In this document: piece after piece, positions 53,090 to 61,294 of the stretch
How the letters are laid out: each line of letters starts with the position of its first letter
Numbering within the stretch: the first letter of the stretch is position 1
Assembly (NCBI RefSeq): GCF_026339995.1
Contig: NZ_JAPEPT010000005.1
Span: 372,001-436,000, forward strand
DNA length: 64,000 nt
Direction of reading: 5' to 3'
DNA from: Streptomyces sp. NBC_01481
GTDB taxonomy: Bacteria; Actinomycetota; Actinomycetes; Streptomycetales; Streptomycetaceae
Made by a program: the position numbers and the translations under genes
The notes under the pieces: generated by a model
What the model was told of the DNA's origin: nothing
The model's input: the letters and a program-made list of their open reading frames with translations, nothing else
Database searches by the model: none

Positions 53090-53854
53090 GTGACTCCCCT
53101 CCCTCCGGTTCTCCGGGCCCGCCGGGCCGCGCTCTCCGTGGCGCTCTGCGCCGTGCTGACCGCGGTACTCACGGCGTGCGGCGAGGACCCGGACGCAGGG
53201 ACCAACGGCATCGCCAAGCTGTCCGCGGCCGAGATCGAGACGAAGGCACGCGCGACGGCGGACGCGGCCACGTCGGTACGGCTCTCCGGGACGCTGGTCA
53301 GCAAGGGCGGCACGTACAAGCTCAACATGCGCCTCAAGCACGACGGCGGCACCGGCTCGGTCACCTCGAAGGACAACACCTTCGAGCTGCTGCGGATCGG
53401 GGACGCGCTCTACCTCAAGGCCGACGCGGGCTTCTGGACCCACGTGGACGGCGAGGGCGACGAGAAGCCGGGTACGTCGGACTCCCAGGCGGCGGGCAAG
53501 CTCAACGACAAGTACGTGAAGGTCCCGAAGGGGGACCCGGCGTACAAGCAGTTCCGCGGCTTCACGGACATGGATGTGCTGCTGGAGGGCCTGCTCGGGA
53601 TGCAGGGCGATCTCAGCAAGGGCGACCGTACGCAGGTGGGCGGCGTCCGCACGATCAAGGTCATGGCGGGCGAGGGCACGGGCGGCACGCTCGACGTCTC
53701 GCTGGAGGGCAAGCCGTATCCGCTGCAGTTCGCGCGGGCGGGCGGGGCGGGTGTGCTGACGCTGGGGGACTGGGACAAGGACTTCGCGCTGGCGGCGCCG
53801 TCGAAGGACGAGACGGTCGACTACGGCCAGAAGCTCCCGAAGACGAGCGACTAG
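53090..53854 (+). CDS. Lipoprotein, LppX/LprG-like
   Basis: About 254 residues. A signal peptide (RRAALSVALCAVLTAVLTAC) ends in the lipobox LTAC. The mature part alternates beta strands (SVRLSGTLVSKGGTYKLNM; NTFELLRIGDALYLKADAG) as in the LppX/LprG lipid-carrier or LolA-like fold. GTG 53090 is supported by GAGAGG; ATG 53072 is in frame but has no site. The stop codon TAG ends exactly at the first base of the MITE-like element. Function unknown. Confidence 0.8.
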   Translation: MTPLPPVLRARRAALSVALCAVLTAVLTACGEDPDAGTNGIAKLSAAEIETKARATADAATSVRLSGTLVSKGGTYKLNMRLKHDGGTGSVTSKDNTFELLRIGDALYLKADAGFWTHVDGEGDEKPGTSDSQAAGKLNDKYVKVPKGDPAYKQFRGFTDMDVLLEGLLGMQGDLSKGDRTQVGGVRTIKVMAGEGTGGTLDVSLEGKPYPLQFARAGGAGVLTLGDWDKDFALAAPSKDETVDYGQKLPKTSD

Positions 53855-54013
53855 GGGTTGTCCGGCGGATCAGGCTGGATCAGGGAGCGGCGTCATGCGG
53901 CTTCGGATCCAAGACGGAGGAGGGAGGCATGGCGGAGCCATGCCGACCGACGACAACGCCGGAGACGGAGTCGCAAGGCGTCGCGAGCCCAGCCTGATCC
54001 GCCGGACACCCCC
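53854..54013. mobile_element. MITE-like element with 25-bp terminal inverted repeats
   Basis: The ends 53854-53878 and 53989-54013 are 25-bp inverted repeats matching at 24 of 25 positions (outer sequence GGGGTTGTCCGGCGGATCAG versus GGGGGTGTCCGGCGGATCAG). The 160-bp element encodes no protein and contains an internal hairpin, GGCATGGC-GGA-GCCATGCC (53926-53944). It sits between two convergent genes and touches the stop codon of the left one. No clear target duplication was seen. It may also act as a terminator. Confidence 0.7.
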
Positions 54014-54030
54014 CAGGGCGCGGTGACTGG

Positions 54031-54543
54031 CTAGCCGCTCTTCCGCTTGCGCTTCATGAGCAGCCGCGGCAGCCCCGCAGGCACAGGAAGGCGCGTCGTC
54101 GCCGTCGTCGGCAGCGGGGCCGCCGCTCCCGAGTCGGGCGGGAAGTCGGTGTTCGCGTCCTGCGGCTCCAGGCGCAGCACCCGGCACTCACGTGCCCAGC
54201 GCTCCGTCATCTGCTCGGCGTCCGGCGCGTTCAGCCGCTTGCCCTTCAGTTCGGCGACGGCCGACTCCCAGGCCTCGGAGTGCGGCTCCAGTTCGTTCAC
54301 CGTCGCCGTCCAGGCGATCAGCCGGCCGCCCTTGTCCTTGCTGCGGACCGTGACCTCGGCCGTCGCGCCGTTCGCCAGCTGCGGCAGGGGCTGCTCGCCG
54401 GGCCCGTCGCCCACGACATGCGCGGCGCCCTCGTGCCAGACGTGCCACAGGGCCCTCGTGGGACCCCCGCCGCGCACCCAGATGAGGCCGGACTTCTTCG
54501 TGGCCTCCTCGACGAGCGCCTGGCCGAGCAGCTTTTCTGTCAT
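54031..54543 (-). CDS. Conserved hypothetical protein upstream of the MITE-like element
   Basis: 170 residues. The N-terminal ~110 (LVEEATKKSGLIWVRGGGP; LWHVWHEGAAHVVGDGPGEQ; AEVTVRSKDKGGRLIAWTATV) resembles a split-barrel fold of the pyridoxamine-phosphate-oxidase-like group, without a clear FMN motif. The C-terminus is Pro/Arg/Lys-rich. It lies 13 bp downstream of corA on the same strand and is probably co-transcribed. Function unknown. Confidence 0.75.
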   Translation of the reverse strand: MTEKLLGQALVEEATKKSGLIWVRGGGPTRALWHVWHEGAAHVVGDGPGEQPLPQLANGATAEVTVRSKDKGGRLIAWTATVNELEPHSEAWESAVAELKGKRLNAPDAEQMTERWARECRVLRLEPQDANTDFPPDSGAAAPLPTTATTRLPVPAGLPRLLMKRKRKSG

Positions 54544-54556
54544 GCGGGCAGCCTAT

Positions 54557-55672
54557 CTACAGCCAGCCGTTGCGCTTGAGGGTGCGGTGGATCGCGAGGC
54601 AGAGCCCGATGATGCCGGTGAGCACCATGGGGTAGCCGTACTTCCAGTGCAGCTCCGGCATGTGGTCGAAGTTCATGCCGTACACGCCGCAGACGGCCGT
54701 CGGCACGGCGATGATCGCCGCCCAGGAGGTGATCTTGCGCATGTCCTCGTTCTGCGCGACCGTCGCCTGCGCCAGATTGGCCTGGAGGATGGAGTTGAGC
54801 AGCTCGTCGAAGCCGATGACCTCTTCCTGTACCCGGGCGAGGTGGTCGGCGACATCGCGGAAGTACTTCTGGATGTCGGGGTCGACCAGCCGCATCGGCC
54901 GCTCGCTCAGCAGCTGCATCGGCCGCAGCAGCGGGGACACGGCCCGCTTGAACTCCAGCACCTCACGCTTGAGCTGGTAGATCCGGCCCGCGTCGCTGCC
55001 CCGCGGGCTGCCTTTCGCGGGCGCCGAGAAGACATCGATCTCGACCTCGTCGATGTCGTCCTGCACCGCCGCGGCCACCGCGATGTAGCCGTCGACGACA
55101 TGGTCCGCGATGGCGTGCAGCACCGCCGAAGGCCCTTTGGCGAGCAGTTCGGTGTCCTTCTGCAGCCCGTGCCGCAGCGCCCGCAGCGAGCCCTTGCCGC
55201 CGTGCCGCACCGTGATGACGAAGTCCCGGCCGGTGAAGCACATCACCTCACCGGTCTCGACGACCTCGCTCGTCGCCGTGAGCTCGGCGTGGTCGACGTA
55301 GTGGATCGTCTTGAAGACGGTGAACAGCGTGTCGTCGTAGCGCTCCAGCTTGGGCCGCTGATGGGCGTGAACCGCGTCCTCGACGGCCAGCGGGTGCAGC
55401 CCGAACTCCGCCGCGATACCCGCGAATTCGGCTTCCGTCGGCTCATGCAGCCCGATCCACGCGAAGCCGCCGGCCTCGCGCACCCGCAGCATCGCCTCGT
55501 GCGGCGTCTGGCAGACGTCGGTGTCCAGCCGCTTCCCGTCGCGGTAGACCGCGCAGTCGACGACGGCGCTGGAGGCGGACGGGTCGCGGGTGGTGTCGTA
55601 CGTGTTGTACGGGGTGCTGCTCTTGCGCAGGGCCGGGCGCACCGCTGCGCGCAGGTCACGGATCATCGACAT
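54557..55672 (-). CDS. corA: CorA-family magnesium transporter
   Basis: 371 residues. A large cytoplasmic alpha/beta and helical domain precedes two C-terminal helices. The signature YGMNF (about residues 330-334) ends the first helix (WAAIIAVPTAVCGVYGMNF) and the second is MVLTGIIGLCLAI, followed by a basic tail. It forms a pentameric Mg/Co channel in the membrane. ATG 55672 has AGGAGCCCGCC upstream. With the MgtE-N/CBS protein 1.6 kb away, this suggests local clustering of Mg functions. No M-box-type leader was recognised upstream. Confidence 0.93.
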   Translation of the reverse strand: MSMIRDLRAAVRPALRKSSTPYNTYDTTRDPSASSAVVDCAVYRDGKRLDTDVCQTPHEAMLRVREAGGFAWIGLHEPTEAEFAGIAAEFGLHPLAVEDAVHAHQRPKLERYDDTLFTVFKTIHYVDHAELTATSEVVETGEVMCFTGRDFVITVRHGGKGSLRALRHGLQKDTELLAKGPSAVLHAIADHVVDGYIAVAAAVQDDIDEVEIDVFSAPAKGSPRGSDAGRIYQLKREVLEFKRAVSPLLRPMQLLSERPMRLVDPDIQKYFRDVADHLARVQEEVIGFDELLNSILQANLAQATVAQNEDMRKITSWAAIIAVPTAVCGVYGMNFDHMPELHWKYGYPMVLTGIIGLCLAIHRTLKRNGWL

Positions 55673-56115
55673 GGCGGGCTCCTTCACGGAGAGGCCGTCG
55701 GCGAGTGGCGTGGCACAGCCCGGAATGGGGACGTGATGCATACGTCCGCAAAGCGGGCGGCACCGCGGGATTCGCGGTGACGGCGTTCGCTACAGACAGG
55801 CAAAAACGAAGTGCTCTTCCGTCGTGCGAAAAGCCGCGGGCCCCGTGCGGGAAGGCCTCAGATCACCTAGGAGAGGTGTCGAGCGGAAGAGCGGTTGGTA
55901 CTGCACGGTCGACTTCGATCCACCGCAGACCCCACCTCCTCCGGCCGGTCCCCCGTAGGGGATGACGTGTCGTCGGGACTGAAGAGCAACTCCCCCAGAG
56001 CTCCGCCTGGGGGTGCCCCCATCAGCGTGCCGTCCCGACCAGCGGCCAAGACTATCAGCCGACAGAGGGTCAATCCCTTGCTTTGCCCGTTCCATACGCG
56101 CTTTATGCTCGCGAC
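55673..56115. promoter_or_regulatory. 443-bp divergent gap with hairpins and a partial repeat motif
   Basis: This lies between corA (minus) and the SUFU-domain gene (plus). CACCT-AGGAG-AGGTG near 55867-55881 is a small stem. 55992-56013 forms CCCCCAG/CTGGGGG, followed by GGGGG-TG-CCCCC at 56009-56020. This last part resembles one edge of the dispersed repeats (CTCCCCCAGAC and GGGGGACCCCC in copy B). It may be a degraded fragment of that repeat. No promoter was assigned and no gene was seen. Confidence 0.4.
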
Positions 56116-56712
56116 ATGGAAGATGTTCTTGCTCTGGTCGAAGCCAGGCTGCGCACGGCACTTGGCGAACCGGACGCGCGCGCCGCGGTGACCTTCCTCG
56201 GTACGGACCGTATCGAGGTGCTGCGGTTCCTGGACCACGACGGCGACGGGGACATCGTTCGCTACGCCACTCTTGGCATGTCCGCGCACCCGATGACGGA
56301 CCCCACGGCAGCCCTTGCCGACCCGGTGAAGGGGCCGCGCGCGGAGCTGGTCCTTTCCGTACGGGGCGGGCTCGCCGACACCGGCAAGGTGCTGCGCCCT
56401 CTCGCCGTGCTCGCCGCGTCACCGCAGGTCGAGGGCGTGGTGGTGGCGCCCGGCGCCTCGCTGGACGTCGGCGATCCGCTGTGGCCGTCCGCGCCGTTCA
56501 GCTCGGTGCTCGTCGCGGAGCCGGGCGGTCTTGTCGAGGATCTGGAACTGGATGCACCGATGGACCCGGTGCGCTTTCTTCCGCTGCTGCCGATGACGTC
56601 GAACGAGGCGGCCTGGAAGCGGGTGCACGGCGCGCAGGAGCTCCAGGAGCGCTGGCTGACCCACGGCACGGACCTGCGCGATCCGCTGCGCAGGTCCGTC
56701 ACTCTGGACTGA
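56116..56712 (+). CDS. Suppressor-of-fused (SUFU) domain protein
   Basis: 198 residues from ATG 56116. The sequence follows the bacterial SUFU-like pattern: LALVEARLRTALGEPDARA, FLDHDGDGDIVRYATLGMS, ELVLSVRGG, then VAPGASLDVGDPLW and a final helical LLPMTSNEAAWKRVHGAQEL. In bacteria such proteins are often immunity or signalling modules; here it is standalone. The frame opens upstream at 56083 without a ribosome site. Function unknown. Confidence 0.78.
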   Translation: MEDVLALVEARLRTALGEPDARAAVTFLGTDRIEVLRFLDHDGDGDIVRYATLGMSAHPMTDPTAALADPVKGPRAELVLSVRGGLADTGKVLRPLAVLAASPQVEGVVVAPGASLDVGDPLWPSAPFSSVLVAEPGGLVEDLELDAPMDPVRFLPLLPMTSNEAAWKRVHGAQELQERWLTHGTDLRDPLRRSVTLD

Positions 56713-56801
56713 ACTCCGGACTGCCGAAAGCTGACGAGGGCACACGCCGGACGGGTGATCGTCCTTGACGCGACGACGGCCGGGGAGGACCGTGGGGCGC
56801 T

Positions 56802-57440
56802 ATGAGGGGCGAACCCAGTTGCCCGAAGTGCGGTGGCCGGGTCAGGGCGCCCGGTCTCTTTGCCGACTCCTGGCAGTGCGACGTGCACGGCGCCGTGCAT
56901 CCGCTGCAGCCGGTGATCCCGCCCAGCGTCGAGGCCCTCGGTGTCGTCGTGCACCGCGCGAAAGTCCCTGTCTGGATGCCCTGGCCGCTGCCCGTCGGCT
57001 GGCTGTTCACCGGTGTCGCCTACGCGGGCGACGACCGCAGCGGAGGCCGCGCGACCGCGGTGGCCTGTTCGGGCCCCGGCCCACTCGGCGGCATAGGTGA
57101 ACTCCTGCTGGTCGCCGAGGAACTGGGCGTCGGCCTCGGAGCGCGCTACGCGGGGATGGACGGCCCCGACCCCGGCCCGCACATCTGCGTCGACAAGCCG
57201 TCACAGGCCAAGGTCCTCGCCGCCGGCCGCCCCACCCCGCTGTGGCATGTCGCCGATGCGCCCGACGATCGCGCGGTGTTCGCCGGCGAGGCGCGCGGGC
57301 TGTGGCTGTGGGCGATCGTCTGGCCCGAGCAGTCCGGGCTGCTCATGTACGACGAGCTGGTGCTGACGGATCTGCGGGACGCGGGCGCGGAGGTGGAACT
57401 ACTGCCCTGCGGGGCGCTGTCGCCCCGCCTGCTGTCGTGA
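56802..57440 (+). CDS. Zinc-ribbon conserved hypothetical protein
   Basis: 212 residues. An N-terminal zinc ribbon (CPKCGGRV, then WQCDVHG) precedes a globular region containing PVWMPWPLPVGWLFTGVAY and ATAVACSGPGPLGGIGELL. The C-terminal half has a Trp-rich stretch (LWLWAIVWPEQSG). ATG 56802 follows GGGGAGGACC. I believe the family is Streptomyces-restricted, with no known function. It is followed by the PHP phosphoesterase gene in the same orientation, 81 bp away. Confidence 0.8.
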   Translation: MRGEPSCPKCGGRVRAPGLFADSWQCDVHGAVHPLQPVIPPSVEALGVVVHRAKVPVWMPWPLPVGWLFTGVAYAGDDRSGGRATAVACSGPGPLGGIGELLLVAEELGVGLGARYAGMDGPDPGPHICVDKPSQAKVLAAGRPTPLWHVADAPDDRAVFAGEARGLWLWAIVWPEQSGLLMYDELVLTDLRDAGAEVELLPCGALSPRLLS

Positions 57441-57521
57441 ACCGGGGCTGAGGGGGGTTGTTCGAATCCCCGATACACTTGACCGTCCCTTGTCCGCCTC
57501 CCGTCCCTGGAGTCACGCGTC

Positions 57522-58385
57522 GTGCGCATCGATCTGCACACCCACTCCACGGCATCGGACGGCACGGACACCCCGGCCGAACTGGTACGCAACGCCGCAG
57601 CTGCCGGACTGGACGTCGTCGCGCTCACCGACCACGACACCACCCGCGGCCACGCCGAGGCGATCGCCGCGCTCCCCGAGGGCATGACCCTGGTCACCGG
57701 CGCCGAACTCTCCTGCCGCATCGACGGGGTGAGCCTGCATCTGCTGGCGTATCTCTTCGACGCCGACGAGCCGGACCTGCTGCGCGAGCGTGAGCTCGTA
57801 CGGGACGACCGGGTGCCGCGCGCCCAGGCGATGGTGGCCAAGCTCCAGGAGCTGGGTGTCCCCGTCGAGTGGTCGCAGGTCGCCCGTATCGCCGGAGAAG
57901 GCTCGGTCGGCCGCCCGCACATCGCGTCCGCGCTGGTCGAGCTCGGCGTCGTGCCCACCGTCTCCGACGCGTTCACCACGGAGTGGATCGCCGACGGCGG
58001 CCGTGCGCACATCACCAAGCACGAGCTGGACCCCTTCACCGCGATCCGGCTGGTCAAGGCCGCCGGCGGCGTCACCGTGTTCGCGCACCCGCTCGCCGTC
58101 AAGCGCGGCCGCACCGTGCCCGAGAGCGCCATAGCGGAACTGGCAGCGGCTGGTCTCGACGGCATTGAGATCGATCACATCGACCATGACGAGGCGGCGC
58201 GCGCCCGGCTGCGCTCACTGGCCGCCGACCTCGGCCTCCTGGGCACCGGATCCAGCGACTACCACGGCAGCCGCAAGACGTGCCGGCTCGGGGAGTTCAC
58301 CACCGACCCGGAGATCTACGGCGAGATCACGCGCCGCGCGACGGGCGCGTTCCCGGTGCCGGGCACGGGCGGACGTCCCGCGTAG
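57522..58385 (+). CDS. PHP-domain phosphoesterase (TrpH/nucleoside-bisphosphate phosphatase type)
   Basis: 287 residues from GTG 57522. PHP metal motifs are visible in order: DLHTHSTASDGT, LTDHDTTRG, TGAELSC, the FAHP histidine and the final GSSDYHG. The fold binds a trinuclear metal site, and TrpH-like members hydrolyse 3',5'-nucleoside bisphosphates or AMP. Length fits standalone PHP enzymes. It is 44 bp upstream of the MarC gene. Confidence 0.92.
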   Translation: MRIDLHTHSTASDGTDTPAELVRNAAAAGLDVVALTDHDTTRGHAEAIAALPEGMTLVTGAELSCRIDGVSLHLLAYLFDADEPDLLRERELVRDDRVPRAQAMVAKLQELGVPVEWSQVARIAGEGSVGRPHIASALVELGVVPTVSDAFTTEWIADGGRAHITKHELDPFTAIRLVKAAGGVTVFAHPLAVKRGRTVPESAIAELAAAGLDGIEIDHIDHDEAARARLRSLAADLGLLGTGSSDYHGSRKTCRLGEFTTDPEIYGEITRRATGAFPVPGTGGRPA

Positions 58386-58429
58386 CCTCTTCGCCCTCCC
58401 TCCGTTCCTCTTCTCGCTAGGCCCTCACT

Positions 58430-59035
58430 GTGTTCGACGCTGCCATTTTCGGCTCTCTCTTCCTGACTCTATTTGTCATCATGGATCCCCCCGGGATCAC
58501 TCCGATCTTCCTCGCGCTGACCTCCGGCCGGCCCGCCAAGGTGCAGCGCCGCATGGCCTGGCAGGCCGTCGCGGTCGCCTTCGGTGTGATCACCGTCTTC
58601 GGCATCCTGGGCCAGCAGATCCTGGACTATCTGCATGTCTCAGTGCCCGCGCTGATGATCGCGGGCGGTCTGCTCCTGCTGCTCATCGCGCTCGACCTGC
58701 TGACCGGCAAGACGGACGAGCCCCAGCAGACGAAGGACGTCAATGTCGCCCTCGTACCGCTGGGCATGCCGCTGCTCGCCGGGCCCGGCGCGATCGTCTC
58801 GGTGATTCTGGCCGTGCAGCACGCCGACGGCGCCGCCCAGCAGGTGTCCGTGTGGGCCGCGATCGTCGCGATGCATGTGGTGCTCTGGCTGACCATGCGC
58901 TACTCGCTGCTGATCATCCGGCTGATCAAGGACGGCGGCGTGGTGCTGGTGACCCGGCTCGCGGGCATGATGCTGTCCGCGATCGCCGTGCAGCAGATCA
59001 TCAACGGCATCACCCAGGTGATCCAGAGCTCCTGA
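58430..59035 (+). CDS. MarC-family integral membrane protein
   Basis: 201 residues from GTG 58430. Six predicted helices; the family features FLTLFVIMDPPGITPIFLAL and PLGMPLLAGPGAIVSVIL are present, as is the C-terminal GMMLSAIAVQQIINGI. MarC proteins are conserved multi-pass membrane proteins of uncertain role; the antibiotic-resistance link was withdrawn for E. coli MarC (family knowledge). A strong terminator follows. Confidence 0.93.
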   Translation: MFDAAIFGSLFLTLFVIMDPPGITPIFLALTSGRPAKVQRRMAWQAVAVAFGVITVFGILGQQILDYLHVSVPALMIAGGLLLLLIALDLLTGKTDEPQQTKDVNVALVPLGMPLLAGPGAIVSVILAVQHADGAAQQVSVWAAIVAMHVVLWLTMRYSLLIIRLIKDGGVVLVTRLAGMMLSAIAVQQIINGITQVIQSS

Positions 59036-59054
59036 GCTGCCGCAACAACACAGT

Positions 59055-59086
59055 GCGCCCCCGTACGGAGATCCGTACGGGGGCGC
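59055..59086 (+). terminator. Terminator after the MarC gene
   Basis: The arms 59055-59069 and 59072-59086 can pair over 14-15 bp of G/C-rich sequence (GCGCCCCCGTACGG) with a minimal loop, 20 bases past the MarC stop. Confidence 0.82.
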
Positions 59087-59115
59087 GGTGCGTCACATCA
59101 CAACGTCATGAAGCG

Positions 59116-59268
59116 TTACGAGGCCGTGGTTTCGGCGGGTCGGATGTAGATGCGCTGGCCGATCGAAGCGGCCTGCTGCACGATCCGGTTGACGGAGGCG
59201 GCGTCTACAACGGTGGTGTCCACGGCGGTGCCGTCGACGTCGTTGAGTCGCATGATTTCGAAGCGCAA
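59116..59268 (-). CDS. 50-residue conserved protein with TTG start
   Basis: Reading from TTG 59268 gives MRFEIMRLND, then VDGTAVDTTVVDAASVNRI and the tail IGQRIYIRPAE. AAGGGAG lies 5-11 bases upstream of that TTG, which supports it over the longer frame opening at 59355. The peptide has no helix or Cys and looks like a small alpha/beta domain. It is divergent from the NYN-domain gene across 173 bp. I recall near-identical small proteins in other Streptomyces but no function. Confidence 0.7.
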   Translation of the reverse strand: MRFEIMRLNDVDGTAVDTTVVDAASVNRIVQQAASIGQRIYIRPAETTAS

Positions 59269-59387
59269 GGCTTCTCCCTTCGTCTGATCCTCCTGCTGGA
59301 GAACTGATGGCGACGGTTCCCCGTCGGTGTTCTGTAGTGGTTCAACGGTATGCACCCTGCAAACATTCCCTACGCTAAGGAAATTTT

Positions 59388-59416
59388 TTGGATGCCTAAC
59401 TACTGGCAGGTAGAGG
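59388..59416 (+). promoter_or_regulatory. Candidate promoter of the NYN-domain gene
   Basis: TTGGAT (59388-59393) and TAGAGG (59411-59416) have a 17-bp spacer and lie 26-54 bp before ATG 59442, within an AT-rich patch (AAATTTTTTGG). The sequences fit a housekeeping promoter loosely. Inference only. Confidence 0.35.
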
Positions 59417-59441
59417 CGGGGCCACGGAGAATGAGCCTCGT

Positions 59442-60341
59442 ATGAACGATGCAGAGATCAACGAGATCAGCGCCCGCCTGGAGCGCACCAACGAGCTGCT
59501 CCATCGCATGCTCGCCGAGGTCGCCAAGACGCCTTCGACCCATGCCATCTTCGTGGACGCCGGTTACGTCTATGCTGCGGCCGGGTTGCTTGTGGCGGGC
59601 ACCGAGGACCGGCGCTCCTTCGATCTGGACGCCGAGGGGCTGATCGAGGCCTTCATCGACAAGGCCCGCACGATCTTCGCGGACAGCAGACTGCTGCGGG
59701 TGTACTGGTACGACGGCGCACGCCGCCGTATCCACACCTCCGAGCAGCAGTCCATCGCCGAGCTGCCGGACGTCAAGGTGCGCCTGGGCAATCTCAACGC
59801 GAACAACCAGCAGAAGGGCGTCGACTCACTCATCCGTACGGACCTGGAGTCACTCGCCCGGCACCGCGCGATCAGCGACGCGGCCCTCGTGGGTGGCGAC
59901 GAGGACCTGGTCTCGGCGGTCGAGGCGGCGCAGGGGTACGGGGCACGGGTCCATCTGTGGGGCATCGAGGCGGGGGACGGACGCAATCAGGCCGAACCGC
60001 TGCTGTGGGAGGTCGACAGCCAGCGGACGTTCGACCTCGACTTCTGCCGTCCCTACATCACCCGCCGCCCAGTCACGACGTACGAGAACGAGGGCGCTCC
60101 GCCGCCGTCACGCGACGAGGTGCGCTTCGTGGGGGCGCAGATCGCGGCGACATGGCTGGCGGAGCGGGGGCGGGAGCCGATGGCGGAGCTGCTGCCCGGC
60201 CATCCCTATCTGCCCGGGCCGGTGGACCAGGACCTGCTCATCGAGGCGGAGCGGGTCCTGCAGCGCTCGCTCCGGGGGCATGCGGTGCTGAGACGGGCAC
60301 TGCGGGACGGGTTCTGGCAGCACCTGCAGGCTCAGTACTGA
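59442..60341 (+). CDS. NYN-domain (PIN-like) putative RNase
   Basis: 299 residues. A short N-terminal coiled coil (ISARLERTNELLHRMLAEV) precedes the NYN domain, with acidic residues in IFVDAGY (Asp39), the KGVDSLIRTDL segment and VGGDEDLVSAVEAAQ. These match the metal-binding residues of NYN/PIN-like nucleases such as the YacP/LabA groups. The ~100-residue C-terminal region is helical (LIEAERVLQRSLRGHAVLRR). RNA cleavage is likely from the family; the target is unknown. It overlaps the convergent hydrolase gene by 10 bp. Confidence 0.85.
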   Translation: MNDAEINEISARLERTNELLHRMLAEVAKTPSTHAIFVDAGYVYAAAGLLVAGTEDRRSFDLDAEGLIEAFIDKARTIFADSRLLRVYWYDGARRRIHTSEQQSIAELPDVKVRLGNLNANNQQKGVDSLIRTDLESLARHRAISDAALVGGDEDLVSAVEAAQGYGARVHLWGIEAGDGRNQAEPLLWEVDSQRTFDLDFCRPYITRRPVTTYENEGAPPPSRDEVRFVGAQIAATWLAERGREPMAELLPGHPYLPGPVDQDLLIEAERVLQRSLRGHAVLRRALRDGFWQHLQAQY

Positions 60342-61183
60342 TCCCAGAACGACACCAGGGCCGCTGCCGTCTCGGCGGGACGGCCGGTGTTCGGTGAGTG
60401 CTCGGCCCCGGCGATGACCGTCCGGCGGGCGTCCAGGCGCCGTGCCATCTCGTCCAGCAGCGGTACCGGCCAGGTGTCGTCGCGCTCGCCCGACACCACA
60501 TGCTTGGGCATCTGTACGGCGGCGAGCGCGTCGACCCGGTCGGGCTCCACGGTCAGGGCGCGGCCGGTGGCGATCAACTGGGACGGGTTGTGCCGCAGCC
60601 AGCGTCGGCGCAGGTCCTCGCCGTTGGTGGGGTCGGTGTCCGCGTCCTCGGGCGGGTCGAGCGCCTTCATCGCCTGCCACACCTCGTCCATGCTCAGCAC
60701 CGCGAGCGCGTCGCTGAGCATCTTCACCTTCTGCTGCTGGGCCGGCGAGATCTGTGCGGGCCCGGAGGAGACGAGGGTCAGGGTGCGGAAGGGGGCGGGG
60801 GCGATCAGGACGGCGGCGCGGGCGATCTGTCCGCCGAGCGAGTGCCCGAGGAGATGGACCGGGCCGTCCTGGACCGCCTCGGCCTGGGCAAGCACGTCGC
60901 GGGCCAACTCGGCCTGGGCGTAGGCCTGTTGGTCCTCGGGGCCATCGGTCTCGTACTGCCCGCGCCCGTCGACGGCGACAGCGCGGTAACCGGCCATGGT
61001 GAGGGGCTCGAGCAACGCGATGAAGTCCTCCTTGCTCCCGGTGTACCCGGGCAGGAGGAGGGCGGTGCCCTTGTGGGGCTGACCGCTCGGACGCGCGTCG
61101 AGCACGGCGAACGTGCCGCGCGCGGTGGGGAGGTCGCGGCGAAGGGCACAGGGGGGCGGGGTGAAGGTGGGCGGCCGGCTCAT
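60332..61183 (-). CDS. Alpha/beta hydrolase
   Basis: 283 residues. The nucleophile elbow GHSLGGQ, an acid in GERDDTWP and the base in GAEHSPN give a complete triad. LLLPGYTGSKEDF supplies the oxyanion-hole region. The absence of a signal peptide suggests a cytosolic esterase, lipase or related activity. It is on the same strand as the helicase gene, but downstream and separated by a strong terminator. Substrate unknown. Confidence 0.9.
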   Translation of the reverse strand: MSRPPTFTPPPCALRRDLPTARGTFAVLDARPSGQPHKGTALLLPGYTGSKEDFIALLEPLTMAGYRAVAVDGRGQYETDGPEDQQAYAQAELARDVLAQAEAVQDGPVHLLGHSLGGQIARAAVLIAPAPFRTLTLVSSGPAQISPAQQQKVKMLSDALAVLSMDEVWQAMKALDPPEDADTDPTNGEDLRRRWLRHNPSQLIATGRALTVEPDRVDALAAVQMPKHVVSGERDDTWPVPLLDEMARRLDARRTVIAGAEHSPNTGRPAETAAALVSFWDQY

Positions 61184-61246
61184 GCGACGAGGCTAACGGG
61201 GCCCCGCCCTCGACAGGGGCTCCGCCCCGGACCGCGCTCTCATACG

Positions 61247-61285
61247 CCGACGGCCCGGCCCCCGCACAGGGGACCGGGCCGTCGG
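61247..61285 (-). terminator. Terminator after the DEAD-box helicase gene
   Basis: The arms 61247-61258 and 61274-61285 form a 12-bp perfect stem. It continues with four C-G pairs across a bulged A (61259-61262 with 61269-61272) and a 6-nt loop. It lies 10 bases beyond the helicase stop, in the gap before the hydrolase gene. Confidence 0.85.
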
Positions 61286-61294
61286 GTTGGTGCA

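Noticed and set aside
55673..56115. Possible Mg-responsive leader (M-box) upstream of corA
   Set aside because: The sequence lacks the conserved M-box core and stems; only small generic hairpins are seen.
57455..57480. T-arm-like sequence GGTTGTTCGAATCCCC hinting at a tRNA or attachment site
   Set aside because: No acceptor, D or anticodon arms can be drawn around it and no integrase or matching copy is present.
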